From assembly GCA_037974965.1 (NCBI GenBank), contig JBBPFI010000004.1:1178001-1242000 (forward strand): DNA of 64,000 bases, in the 5' to 3' direction. The position numbers were made by a program, and so were the translations under genes. The notes beneath the pieces are model-generated. The model had not been told where the DNA came from. It saw only the letters and a program-made list of their open reading frames with translations, and did not search any database. This document shows positions 32,146 to 43,010 of the stretch, one piece after another (positions within the stretch are counted from its first letter, which is position 1; the number at the start of each line of letters is the position of its first letter). The stretch is from Dacryopinax spathularia (Eukaryota > Basidiomycota > Dacrymycetes > Dacrymycetales > Dacrymycetaceae).

Positions 32146-33025
32146 ATGTCATGGATGAAAGCACTCGAAAATTATGCGCGCACATTTCCGAAAAATATAC
32201 CCAAAGAAGAGCTGCTGGCGTTTACCGATGATACTATAACCATCGTAGACGGGTATGACAAGGCGATGTACCATTATCTCGTCATGCCGCGACTACCATC
32301 AAAGCTCGTAACAAATCCTTCACGTTTGTCAAGCCTAAGCTCTCTCTTGTCTGGAGACAAGGCGGAAGCGACGCGTGTCATGAAGGCCGTACGAGAGGGT
32401 GCGGAGCTGGCCAAGTCGCATATCGAGGAGGACATGCTCAGGAAACATGGATTCAAATGGAGTGTCTGGATGGGCTTTCACGCCGTGCCTTCTATGCTGT
32501 GAGCGATCCTAAATCCGAATGTACCTCCGATCTCATTGCTTGCCAGACATCTCCATCTCCATGTGATCTCTTCAGACCTGATCAGTCCACGACTGAAAAA
32601 CAAGAAACACTACAACTCGTTCCATCCGACGTTGGGCTTCTTCCTCCACCTGAATGATGTCGAGCTATGGCTGGCGGAGGAGAAGCTTGCCAATGTAAAA
32701 TAATTTAGGACATCTCTACCATGGAAATCCGCTGACTGCACCTCAGAAGCTGAAGATCAACGCCGCGAAATACGAGGCGCTGCTTAAGACCGATCTCTCG
32801 TGTTACAAATGTGACGAGCCATTCAAGCAGCTTCCAAAGCTGAAGGAGCATCTGGAGCTTGAGTGGAAAAAGGAGAAGAGTCGCGCAACACAGCATGCCT
32901 CGAAGAAACGAGAGCGTGGGACGGACGATGGAAACGACGAGTTGGCGAAGAAACAGAAACATGTCGGCACTAGCGAGAATCCGCCATCTGCGGCGCCCAG
33001 CTCCGGTGTGGTCGAAGGAGATTAA
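32146..33025 (+). CDS. HNT3: Aprataxin-like HIT hydrolase (Hnt3)
   Basis: Three exons, 32146-32498, 32547-32694 and 32747-33025, encode 259 residues. The ATG at 32146 (MSWMKALENYARTFPKNIPK) is the first true ATG in frame. The HIT domain has DKAMYHYLVMPRLP and the active-site triad motif HLHLHVISSDL, formed across the first intron. A zinc finger follows (DLSCYKCDEPFKQLPKLKEH), then a Lys-rich tail. Aprataxin removes AMP left on 5' ends by abortive DNA ligation and acts on adenylated RNA-DNA junctions. It shares a 221-bp divergent promoter with TOP3, another DNA-end and recombination enzyme. Confidence 0.93.
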
Positions 33026-33252
33026 TAAGGCATCCCTGTCCGTCGCTGCGAGGTTAGCGGAAGACCCGCCACGTTGATATCAAGGTGGGCGGAAGGCGCG
33101 ATGTGGACGGTGAACATTGGCGAACTGGGATTTGAAGCAGTGGATTCACTGGCACACAGGAGCAAGACAGTACCAATCCATCAGAAGTGTGATCAAGACT
33201 CAACCGCCTAGCCGACGACAAGATCGCCTGCAGTTGCGATTACATGTTATCC

Positions 33253-33261
33253 TATTTCTCC
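33253..33261. repeat. Target-site duplication, left copy, TIR element 3
   Basis: TATTTCTCC, repeated exactly at 33827-33835. Confidence 0.88.
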
Positions 33262-33826
33262 GAGTAATTTCCTCCGGTGCCCTCTTTTCGGAGGCACTCT
33301 TCCCCAAATGCCCTCTCGGGCGCTATTCCCAAATGCCCACTTGCTTGGCCAATCAGGGTGCAGCACATTGCTTAACAGGTAATATGCTCTTCTTAGCAAA
33401 ACTTAAACACATGCGTATATTATTTAAGCGGTCATAAAACATATCTCTAACATAAAGCAACCAATGCAGGGCAGAAAATAAGGCCCCACGGTCTGTCATT
33501 ATGTTAACTCTTTTGTAACATCTAAACACTAAGCGCAAACAGTGGGGAAAGCAAATGAACAGGGGGCATGACTAGCTTCTCCCCCAATATGTGCGCTACT
33601 GTATGGTGTTTTACGAGCGCAAACACATTATTTAACGCAAGATCAAATTTTCTTAAGTCCAATTTGGGCTTTGGGACCTTATTTACTACTAACTATTTTG
33701 CTTATGGCGAGTTAACTTGCGGTGTGCTTTTTGATTGGCTGATGAGTGGGCATTTTGGGAAATAGCGCCCGAGAGGGCATTTGGGGAAGAGTGCCTCCGA
33801 AAAGAGGGCACCGGAGGAAATTACTC
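33262..33826. mobile_element. TIR element 3, young non-autonomous element
   Basis: 565 bp with perfect 66-bp inverted ends beginning GAGTAATTTCCTCCGGTGCC, then about 20 bp of weaker match. A perfect 9-bp target duplication flanks it. Each arm has iterated GGTGCCC/AAATGCCC motifs about 26-31 bp apart, the same logic as elements 1 and 2. The interior is AT-rich with no coding ORF. Identical arms imply recent movement. It sits about 275 bp upstream of the TATA box of the dienelactone hydrolase gene. Confidence 0.9.
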
Positions 33827-33835
33827 TATTTCTCC
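33827..33835. repeat. Target-site duplication, right copy, TIR element 3
   Basis: TATTTCTCC, identical to 33253-33261. Confidence 0.88.
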
Positions 33836-34101
33836 CGACGGGGTCTCCGTGGATCGTTATCGCCGATTTGGTGGGTTGGTTCCTGGAATCCCCGGCTTGA
33901 CAGCCTATACAATTGTATAACTTGCCCAACCGCAAAGATTGCACATAATCCATGACACAGCCTCTCCCTTCCGAATGCCAAATGTCAAAGAGAATTGTTG
34001 CTGTTCCCACCTCGACGACCCTGCGGCGGCTGGTCGGGTCCACGCCGGGAGGCCGACTTCCGGTCCAGACGTCATCCCAGAATGAGGGTCCATGTGCGGG
34101 T

Positions 34102-34108
34102 TATATAA
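34102..34108 (+). promoter_or_regulatory. TATA box of the dienelactone hydrolase gene
   Basis: TATATAA 75 bp upstream of the ATG at 34177, within a GC-rich promoter; the spacing suits a short leader. Confidence 0.7.
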
Positions 34109-34176
34109 AGCCCGGTCGAGATCGAAACGTCGCTTTTCGAGCACCTTCCCTGTCGTCCTGTCGAGCATACACAACC

Positions 34177-35336
34177 ATGACCACCATCATAAACGACAAC
34201 AAAGGTGTGCATATCGTTTCCTTGCTATGGTACAATGTGCTAAACGGCCATAGCCTGCTGCTCGCTCCCTCCGGTCGAGGCTGAGTACACCCCCAAGGGG
34301 GAGTATGTCGATGTCGCCGGCATTAAGTCCTACACCGTCGGCAATAAGGAGTCGAAGACGGCAATCAGTGCGTAATGGCTACTTTTTTCCAACATCACAT
34401 ACTGACAGCCTGTTAGTCTCCGTGATGGACGTCTTTGGTTTCTCCCCTCAGACCGTTCAGGGTGAGTTGCTGTTCACGGACTTGTGAGGGCCTAGTCTAA
34501 GACGCTCGCAGCTGCCGACATCCTCTCCACCTCCGGTGCCTATGTCGTGATGCCGGATGTGTTGGAGGGCAAGCCCTTGGGCGGAGATGTTTTCAGCCCG
34601 CCTCAAACGCCCGAGAAGTACGTATAAGCCATTGATGCAGGCCATCAGCTCGCTAACCCATGGTCTAGGCAACAAGCTATCCAGTGCGTCATAGACCACG
34701 ACGGATTTGAGACGCATCGCTGATGTGCGTCTGTAGGAATTTCTTCGCCACGATCGGCGCACCCCCTCCGGCAGCTGAGAAGGTTTCGAAGATCGTCGCC
34801 GAGCTGAAGAGCAAGGGCGTAGAGAAGATCTTCGAGGTTGGCTACTGCTGGGGCGCGAAGGTGATCATGATCAGCGCATCCAAGGACCCTATCAACGGCA
34901 TCATCATGTACCATCCTTCGTACGTAGCTGTCCGCTGTTTAAGAGCGAGGTAGCTGACGTGTTGTTCAGGCTGCTCGCCCCCGAGGATGCCGACAACTGC
35001 AAGGTTCCTGTTGCCAACTTCCCCTCTCAGGACGAGAACAAGGAGCTCATGAACACGATCAACGAGAAGCTCAAGGCCAAGTTCGGCGACAAGTTCATCA
35101 CGAAGACGTACGATGACCAGGTCCACGGCTGGGCCGCCACTCGCGCTGATGTACGTAAATCTGGTCCAGTGACTGGGAATAAGCGCTCATGAGAACCATC
35201 TCTCCAGCTCAAAGCGGAGGGTCCCCTTGCTGCTTACAAGGTAAGAAAGCGCTTGAAAATCGTCCAGGATGATTCGACTGATGGAATGCTGTAGGATGTG
35301 TACCAGAGGAGTCTGGACTGGCTCAAGAAGTTCTGA
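34177..35336 (+). CDS. Dienelactone hydrolase-family alpha/beta hydrolase
   Basis: Nine exons: 34177-34204, 34254-34367, 34417-34461, 34512-34617, 34669-34683, 34737-34919, 34970-35150, 35208-35240, 35295-35336; 248 residues, all phases closing. The start KACCSLPPVEAEYTPKGEY matches the fungal family opening. The nucleophile is Cys in KIFEVGYCWGAKVIM and the catalytic His is in DDQVHGWAATRAD; VMDVFGFSPQ and YVVMPDVLEGKPLG form the early strands. Such enzymes hydrolyse dienelactones in chlorocatechol breakdown; many fungal members have other or unknown substrates. Exon 5 is only 15 nt. A good TATA box suggests strong or inducible expression. Confidence 0.88.
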
Positions 35337-35986
35337 GCAATCCGAACGTCCGTTTGTAGACATCAGCAGATCTGCTGGCATATAACATGGTCGCATAAGT
35401 ACGGTGGATGGATTGTGGCCGCATTGGCACATGTATCGGTTAGTGAATGAACAATAGAGAAGAAGTCGATTTTATGACGGTTTTGTTGCACTGTTCGTTG
35501 AAAGTCAGAGTGAACAAAGAGCATGGTTCAGTGACTAGGCTGGTGGTTTCTAGAGCTTTCATGCGGTTGAAAGGCGTCAGGAAGGCGCGCCGTTGGGGCC
35601 CAGGTCACGTCTAGGAACGTGCAAAACCGGAGCCAAAATGTAGGGCGCCTTAGATAAGCCGCATACCTGAATTGGCTCCGTACTGCCTCTCGAACCGGCG
35701 TCACGCGCATCGAGCGTCGACTGCACGCCGTCCATTGCACTTTCCATCCTCCTCGTCACCGTCGGGCACCAGCTCACCTTTTGTCCTCTACTCGAACAAC
35801 GACCTCATCGCGTGGAACGCGGCTATAGGCACGTCGTAAAGCTCACAAGTCGTCTCTAGGACGACTTTCAACCCTCTGTAAGTCCAATTTGGTTTGTACG
35901 CGAGGGTGGCGAGCTGAGTAAGGGGTTCTCAGCAATCTACACTAATTCCCTAATCGTCTTTCGTAACCCTCATCAAGCCGACCACC
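35337..35986. other. Intergenic region upstream of CRM1
   Basis: 650 bp between two rightward genes. It holds the 3' UTR of the hydrolase and the CRM1 promoter. I see no ORF with coding character. Confidence 0.4.
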
Positions 35987-38900
35987 ATGGACGTGAGTCG
36001 CTTCGTGTCTACGCAGGCTGTCATATCTGACGTGCTTGTGCAGGGCATCCTCGATTTCGACCATGAGTTCGACGTCAACTTGTTTGACCGGGTTATCTAC
36101 GCCCTGTTCAACGGCTCTGGTCCTGAGGCACGTGCTATCGGCCCCACATCTGAAGCGTCACTGATAGAGGCTTGGAATATAGCAAGCAGAAGCTCAACGA
36201 GTGCTCACCCTTTTCCAAGAGCACCCAAATGCGTGGCAGCGTGTGCCGTACATCCTGTCAACGACAACAAATCAGCATGCGCAGGTACGTTTGCCTCCAC
36301 CCGCGCGCCAAGCTTTGCCTAATCTGTCGTCTAGTACCTCTGCTGCAATATCCTGGACAAACTCATTCAAACAAGATGGAAGGCTTTGTCTATGGAGCAT
36401 CGACAGGGTATGGTTGACACTTGCCTTCCTGGACAATCCGCTCATCTCTTTCATCAGATATTCGGAGCTTCATTACGACCGTGATCATTGCTACCTCGGA
36501 ATCGGAAGAGAAGCTTCGCCGAGAACGATTATATCTGCACAAGCTCAATCTTCTTCTGGTTCAGGTGCGTGCTGTCGAACGGACTATCGAAGACGGCTGA
36601 CTGTCCTCGCAGATCCTGAAGCAAGACTGGCCAAAAGACTGGCCTGATTTCTTGCCGATGATCGTGCAGTCTTCACGACAAAATCTCAATATGTGCGAGA
36701 ACAACATGCAGATCCTGCGACTTCTCAGCGAAGAAATTTTCGACTACTCCGCTGAGCAGATGACGCAAGAGAAAACTCGCAACCTGAAGCAGCAGATGTG
36801 CGGCGAATTTGGGCAGATATTCGAACTGTGCCAAGAGGTGCTGCAGCGGTCAACCAAAGGCAGCCTCGTTCGCGCAACACTAGAGACTCTCCTCCGCTTC
36901 TTAAATTGGATACCCCTGGGCTACATATTCGAAACCACTCTCATCGATTCCCTTATTACCCGGGTAAGTGCATTTAATCATGACCCTCGACGCCAGCGAT
37001 TTACGAGGATTGCAGTTCTTGGAAGTCCCCGAGTTCCGTAATATCACTTTGAAATGCTTAGGCGAGATCGCGGGGCTCAACGTTTCGGCGGACTATAACG
37101 CTCACTTCGTACATCTCTTCAACCAAACAATGACCTCCATGAACCGAATGATCCCTCCCACTACCGGTATGCGCGTCCAACTCAGTGTATTCTGCCCTAC
37201 TAACGTTCGACCAGATATCGCTGCCGCCTACGCAACATCTACTGATGCTGGTCAGGACCTGGTTTTCAACTTCACCCAATTCCTCGTCAACTTCCTTACG
37301 ACCCATGGTCGCCTCCTGGAAAATCCTGAGAATGCCGCCGTTCTCACGAATGCCCACGGCTACCTCATCAAGCTGTCTCAGGTCGACGAACGCGAGATTT
37401 TCAAGATGTGCCTGGAGTACTGGGGCAAGCTCGTCAGTGAGCTGTACGATGAGATGACCGCGTTGCCTCTTCGTGATGGCACCGCTGCATTCAGCGCACT
37501 CAGCCTTGGTGGCCCGCCTGTTATCGGTCAAATCAGCGGCCGCCGCGCACTCTACGATCAGATCCTGTCGCAACTCCGTCTGGTCATGATCGAAAAGATG
37601 GTGAAGCCCGAGGAGGTGCTCATCGTTGAGAACGAGGAGGGTGAAATTGTCCGCGAAGTGATGAAAGAGACCGACACCATCGTGCTCTACAAGTCTATCC
37701 GCGAAGTCCTTATTTATCTCACGCATCTTGATGTCATCGACACCGAGAATGTCCTCACCGAAAAGCTCGCGAAGCAAGTCGATGGCAGCGAATGGTCATG
37801 GAATAACCTGAACACGCTTTGTTGGGCCATTGGCTCGATCTCCGGCTCCATGGGTATGTCCAACTTCTTTTTCTGTCTGCTTGCCGCTGACCGGCTCCCT
37901 TAGATGAGGAGACCGAAAAACGATTCCTGGTCACTGTGATCAAGGACCTCCTTGGTCTCTGCGAAATGAAGCGGGGCAAGGACAACAAAGCTGTCGTTGC
38001 CTCAAACATCATGTACATCGTCGGCCAGTACCCGCGCTTCCTCAAAGCACACTGGAAATTCTTGAAGACAGTCGTCAACAAGCTTTTCGAGTTCATGCAC
38101 GAGATGCACGAAGGTGTCCAAGAGATGGCCTGCGACACTTTCATCAAGATTGCCCAAAAGTGCCGAAGACATTTCATCCTTCAACAACCAGGCGAGAACG
38201 AGCCGTTTATCGACGAAATTCTCCGCACCATCTACCGCATCACGAGCGATCTCAAAGAGCCTCAGATGCATACATTCTACGAGGCGCTCGGATACATGAT
38301 TGCGTCCCAACCCAACAAAAACACGCAGGATGCGCTTATCCGGCAAATGATGGAGTCCCCTAACCAAGCTGTGAGTGATATCGTCATACGCTTCAGACCG
38401 TTTCTAAACCAATGATGCAGTGGTCTGGCGAAATGCAGCTGGCACGACAAGGGGTGAATATCGTGGTCGACCCGGAGCATGCCAAAGTACTGTCGAACGT
38501 GCTGAAGACCAACGTCGCGGTTTGCGTATCTCTTGGCAGTTTCTACTGGACACAGTTGACCTACATATGGAACGACTTGCTCGCGGTGTACAGCGCTGCA
38601 AGTACTGCGATCAGCGAGGCGGTCGCAACCGGTGGACCATCAGCCGTCCATATGCAGAATGTCCGAACTTGTCGTACGGTCAAGAAGGACGTTCTGCGGT
38701 TGATCGATACCTTCATCCGCAAAGCTGAGGATCTCGACCAAGTTGCCAGGCTGCTGGTCCCACAGCTGTTCGAAGCTGTGCTTTCCGATTACCGACAGGT
38801 TCTGCCGGCAGCAAGGGATGCCGAGGTCATCAATGTCGTGCACACCGTGGTATCAAGACTTGGGGTAAGCCCTCTTGGATTACTTTGTAAGCTTTAACTG

Positions 38901-39738
38901 ACGTTATCCACAGAGCGGAGTCGTCGACTATATTCCAGCCATCATCGAATCTGTATTCGAGCCGACGTTGGCTATGATCAGCGACAACGAGACCGAATTC
39001 CCTGAGCAGCGGTTAGCCGTCTTCAAGCTGCTTAGGGCTATTAATGCCTACAGCTTCGAGGGCCTCCTGAAGTTGCAGCCAGCTAGCCTGTACAACGTGC
39101 TTAACAGCATCGGCTTCGCCTTCAAGCACATGCAAAGAGATGTTGCGGAAGTTGGTCTTGGAAGTGAGCATCCCTTTTTCAAAACCATGTAACCCTTATC
39201 TGACAACTGCCTAGTCTGCCTGGACGCGATCAACAACTTCGCCGCCTCCCTCCCAGACGTTTCCAACGCCTTCTTCACCAGCTACTACATGACGATCCTC
39301 GGCGATATCCTGCAAGTATTGACCGACTCCGACCACAAGAGCGGTTTCAAAGGCCAATGTGCAGTCCTGCAGCGCCTCATTCAGCTCGTCATCAACAACG
39401 AAATACATGCGCCGCTATTTGACCCTGCACAAGTGCCGGTGCAGTCGAACGAGGAATTCATCAGGGCTCAGCTCACGACAATGCTCAAGAGCGCCTTCGG
39501 TCATATGTCCCCGGCGCAGATCGATCAGTTCGTGCAGAACCTTTGGGAGTTCAGCGCCGACGGGGCGCGATTCAAGCTGGCTGTGCGCGATTTCCTGATT
39601 ACGCTCAAGGAGTTCGCTGGCGATAATACCGAGCTGTATCGCGAAGACAAGGAGGTGGAGCTCCAGAAGCAGCGCGAGTTGCAGATGCGGGTACCAGGGA
39701 TGGTGAAGAACGACGGCATGGACGACGAGGAGCTATAG
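35987..39738 (+). CDS. CRM1: Exportin-1/CRM1 nuclear export receptor
   Basis: Multi-exon gene of about 1,070 residues. Exon 1 is only ATGGAC, joined to [20 protein letters not shown]. Landmarks: [118 protein letters not shown] and the end [18 protein letters not shown]1 carries leucine-rich export signal cargo with RanGTP through nuclear pores. [18 protein letters not shown] contains the Cys equivalent to human Cys528, so leptomycin B sensitivity is predicted (S. cerevisiae has Thr). One intron (36128-36182) appears to use a GC donor (CCTGAG/gcacgt). Confidence 0.95.
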
Positions 39739-40445
39739 ATGGCATTCCTTTCACCTCCGGCTGGGTTGACCGGGATAACATAAAGAGGGTCGGTCTTCAT
39801 GCCTTACGATATCTCTGCTGAAGGTCCTATCGTGCTACCGACATGATCTGTTTCACTTTCTCCCTACTCACGCTTCCGAGCTCTATAGTCTTTGTCTAGT
39901 TTCACTGGTGCTCTCGCTCGCCCGTGACGACTACTTACTGTATGAATGGACCTCACGATCACACATGTACACCCCGTAGTTCGGAATGAATGTTTGGTTC
40001 CTGAAGAGCTGGGTCCCGTGCCTACTAATTCCCAACACTCGTCCGCCTGGAGTACCGCTTGGCCTCCGTCAGCCTCCACACAAACGGAGTACAGATACTC
40101 CATTTTCTGCCTTGGCTATGCCAGTCCTGGGCGCCAACTGCCAACCCCGCAACACACCCCGCAAAAACCATTTGCGGGGTAACGAACACCGCATCTCCGT
40201 GCGGGAGAAAGAGGGGCCGGACGCGAGAGCCGACGAGCTGTCCCTTTGCTCAACGGAAGGGTCTCGTGGTCCTCGCTCTGATACGCTGGGCTTCGCTTCG
40301 AGTAAACTGTTCCGCCAACGAATCATCCACCTATCCAGGCGCATATAATATCCAGTCCATTACCGCTGATTAGCGATGTGTGCTCCTGCTGAGTCCCGAG
40401 GGTTCTCTTCTGGTTATCTGATCATCCGCGGCTTGGACGACGACG
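39739..40445 (+). promoter_or_regulatory. Promoter region of the first VAO-like gene
   Basis: 707 bp between CRM1 and the first VAO-like ATG. Short blocks recur in the same order upstream of the second VAO-like gene: TTTGCGGGG (about 40170), GCGGGAGAAAGA (40200), TTCGAGTAAAC then GTTCCGCCAAC (40295-40318), ATATAATATCCAG (40343-40355, a TATA candidate) and CTGGTTATCTGATCATCCGC (about 40410-40429). Confidence 0.55.
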
Positions 40446-42438
40446 ATGCTTGGTACAGACTCGATACCGATCCCGCCGACGCCGTCCTGGCCCGAGGTGT
40501 ATTCTGGGATACCGGCACGATTGGCTGAGATCGCCGCTCAGACTAAGGAGAGGATCTTTGCTGGAAGGACGCCGCAGCCTGCGACTGAGAAGAAGACCGA
40601 TCAGGAGCTGCCCGTTCTGCCGCCGGAGACGACCAGGGAGAAGTTCAATGAAGCCATCGCGGAGTTGAGGCAGTCCATCGGCGAGAAGAATGTCGAGTTG
40701 ACCGACAAGCCGCTCGAAGATGGTTGGTATATGGAGCATCCGTACGTTCTTGCTCTTCCGAGCCCGCCGAACATGATAGTTGACGTTCATGCAGGAACAC
40801 CCATGACGCCTTCCATATCCTGGAGCAAGATGACACCGTCTCATCCGCCACCGTCTACCCAGGTTCCGTCGAGGAAGTGCAGACCGTCGTTCGCTGGGCG
40901 AACAAATACCTCCTCCCCATCTACCCCATTTCGATGGGTCGCAACCTGGGTTATGGCGGAGCTGCACCACGCATGCGCGGCGGGATCGTTGTTGACCTCG
41001 GCAGACGAATGGATAAGATCCTCAAGATCGACCCCGAGAACTGTTCTTGCCTTGTCGAGCCTGGCGTGAGCTACTTCGCACTGTACGAGGAAATCCAAAA
41101 GACTGGATACCCGCTGTGGATCGATACGCCTGACTTGGGCGGAGGAAGCGTTCTGGGTAACGCGATAGATCGCGGTGTGGGGTACACGCCGTATGGAGAC
41201 CATTTTGGCGTGCATTGCGGGATGGAGGTGGTTCTCCCTACTGGAGAGGTGGTAAGGACCGGGATGGGCGCTCTGCCTGGGAAGAACGGGGAGGACAACC
41301 CGTGTTGGCAGTCGTTCCAGTATGGCTACGGGCCATACAACGATGGCATCTTCTCGCAGAGTGAGTTCCGATTGCTTTCTTTCACCGGAACGACAGTTGA
41401 CACTTGCTTTCCAGGCAACTTTGGTATCGTAACGAAGATGGGATTCTGGCTCATGCCCGCCACCGAGCATACAAGCTATATGATCACCTTCCGGGACGAG
41501 GAACAATACCCGGAGATCATGCAAACCATCCGCCCACTCGCGATCAGCAAAGTCCTCGGCAATGTCCCCCAGCTCCGACACGTCGTCCAAGAGCTGACCG
41601 TCACCGGCAAGCCCAAATCATACTTCTACGACGGCCCCGGCCGCATCCCGCGCGAAGTAATTCGTAAATGGGCGAAAGAGATGCCCTGCGGCGACTGTTC
41701 CTGGGTCTTCTACGGCACAGTCTACGGACCCGAAGACTTCAGGAAACAGCAGCTGGAGATCATCAAGCGCGAGTTTGGCAAGATTGACGGGAGCAGGTTC
41801 CTGTTCCCGGAGGACGTGCCGGAGGACCATTATTTGCGCAGTCGCGTGCTGGTGTGCAGTGGTGTGCCGGTGCTGAGGGAGCTGGATTGGCTGAATTGGC
41901 GGCCGAATGGCGCGCATTTGTGCTTTGCTCCGATTGCGCCTACTTCTGGTGAGGATGTGAAGCGGTTGTTTGAGATCTGCAAGAGGCGGCATGAGGAATA
42001 TGAGATTGACATGTTCCCTACGCTGTACGTTGTTCGGCTCTTTCCTCGCATATAGGCAGGACTGACGGCTCATGCAGGTGTGTGGCTTCTCGTGAATCAC
42101 ATGTTATCGTCGAGCTCGTCTACGACCGATACAATCCGCAGCAGAAGAAAGCAGCCTACGACTGCCTTCGCGCCATGATAGCCGACGCCGCAGCCGAAGG
42201 CTACGGCGAGTACCGCACGCACATCCTCTTCTCCGACCAAGTCGCACGGATGTACAGCTGGAACAACAATGCCCTCCTTCGCTTGAACGAGACGCTGAAG
42301 GACTCGCTTGATCCGAATGGGATCCTTGCTCCTGGGAGGAATGGGATCTGGCCGAAGAGGTTTAGGGGCAAGGGGTGGGAGATCTTGGCTGGTGATCAGC
42401 GGACGAGCTCGGTCCCGCCGAGCGCTCAGCAGTCCTAG
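40446..42438 (+). CDS. Vanillyl-alcohol oxidase-like flavoenzyme, copy 1
   Basis: Four exons, 40446-40741, 40795-41360, 41415-42024 and 42078-42438, encode 610 residues. The FAD-binding PCMH half has NTHDAFHILEQDD, PISMGRNLGYGGAAPR, WIDTPDLGGGSVLGNA and GVGYTPYGDHFGVHCGMEVV. The cap half has IAPTSGEDVKRLF, SRESHVIVELVYDR, GEYRTHILFSDQV, YSWNNNALLRLNE and DPNGILAPGRNGIW. By comparison with Penicillium vanillyl-alcohol oxidase, the covalent-FAD His (His422) is the His in RESHVIV, the catalytic Asp170 is in WIDTPD, and Tyr108 and Tyr503 are present. The expected reaction is oxidation of 4-substituted phenols, with O2 reduced to H2O2. An N-terminal ~65-residue extension precedes the usual start. 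Compartment not predicted. Confidence 0.92.
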
Positions 42439-43010
42439 CGGCTTCGATAGCTACACGTTGCGTCCAATTTCTTGGGGTTCATTAGGTACAAGGAAATAGT
42501 GATCGTCTCAGCGCTCCTTCCCGCAGCGGCGGAAGAGCAATGACCGATGGTCGTCAGTTGTACGGCAGTCGTACTTGGTATCGCGCTTGGCTCCTCCATC
42601 AGTGAACGCCCCTCACTCCCTGCCGGAGAAAAGTATTCCGGCCAACGGCTTCCCAAAGCGAGACTGAACGGCGACCCCGCGGGGTTTGCGGGGAAACAAA
42701 CGCCCGCTTCGCCTGCGGGAGAAAGAACGGCCGGGCAAACGGCAGCCGTCCCTTATTGCTCTATGCTGCCAGGGTCCCGTGAGTGGTCCTTGGTGGTATA
42801 CCTAGCTGCCCTTCGAGTAAACGTTCCGCCAACAGCGTATGAAGGGGACCATATAATATCCAGCAGTTCATGCGAGATGCCTATCTACGCTGCGGCTCGG
42901 TTGACAGGCTTTCTTGTCTGGTTATCTGATCATCCGCTGCTCACTGCTATACCTGGCTGAGCTCTTCGCCCCAAGTACCACCTAGCGAGACAACAGCAGA
43001 AGCGACGACG
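42439..43010 (+). promoter_or_regulatory. Promoter region of the second VAO-like gene
   Basis: 572 bp containing the same ordered blocks as upstream of copy 1: TTTGCGGGG (about 42687), GCGGGAGAAAGA (42717), TTCGAGTAAACGTTCCGCCA (about 42808), ATATAATATCCAG (42851-42863) and CTGGTTATCTGATCATCCGC (about 42918-42937). Sequence between the blocks has diverged. Confidence 0.6.
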
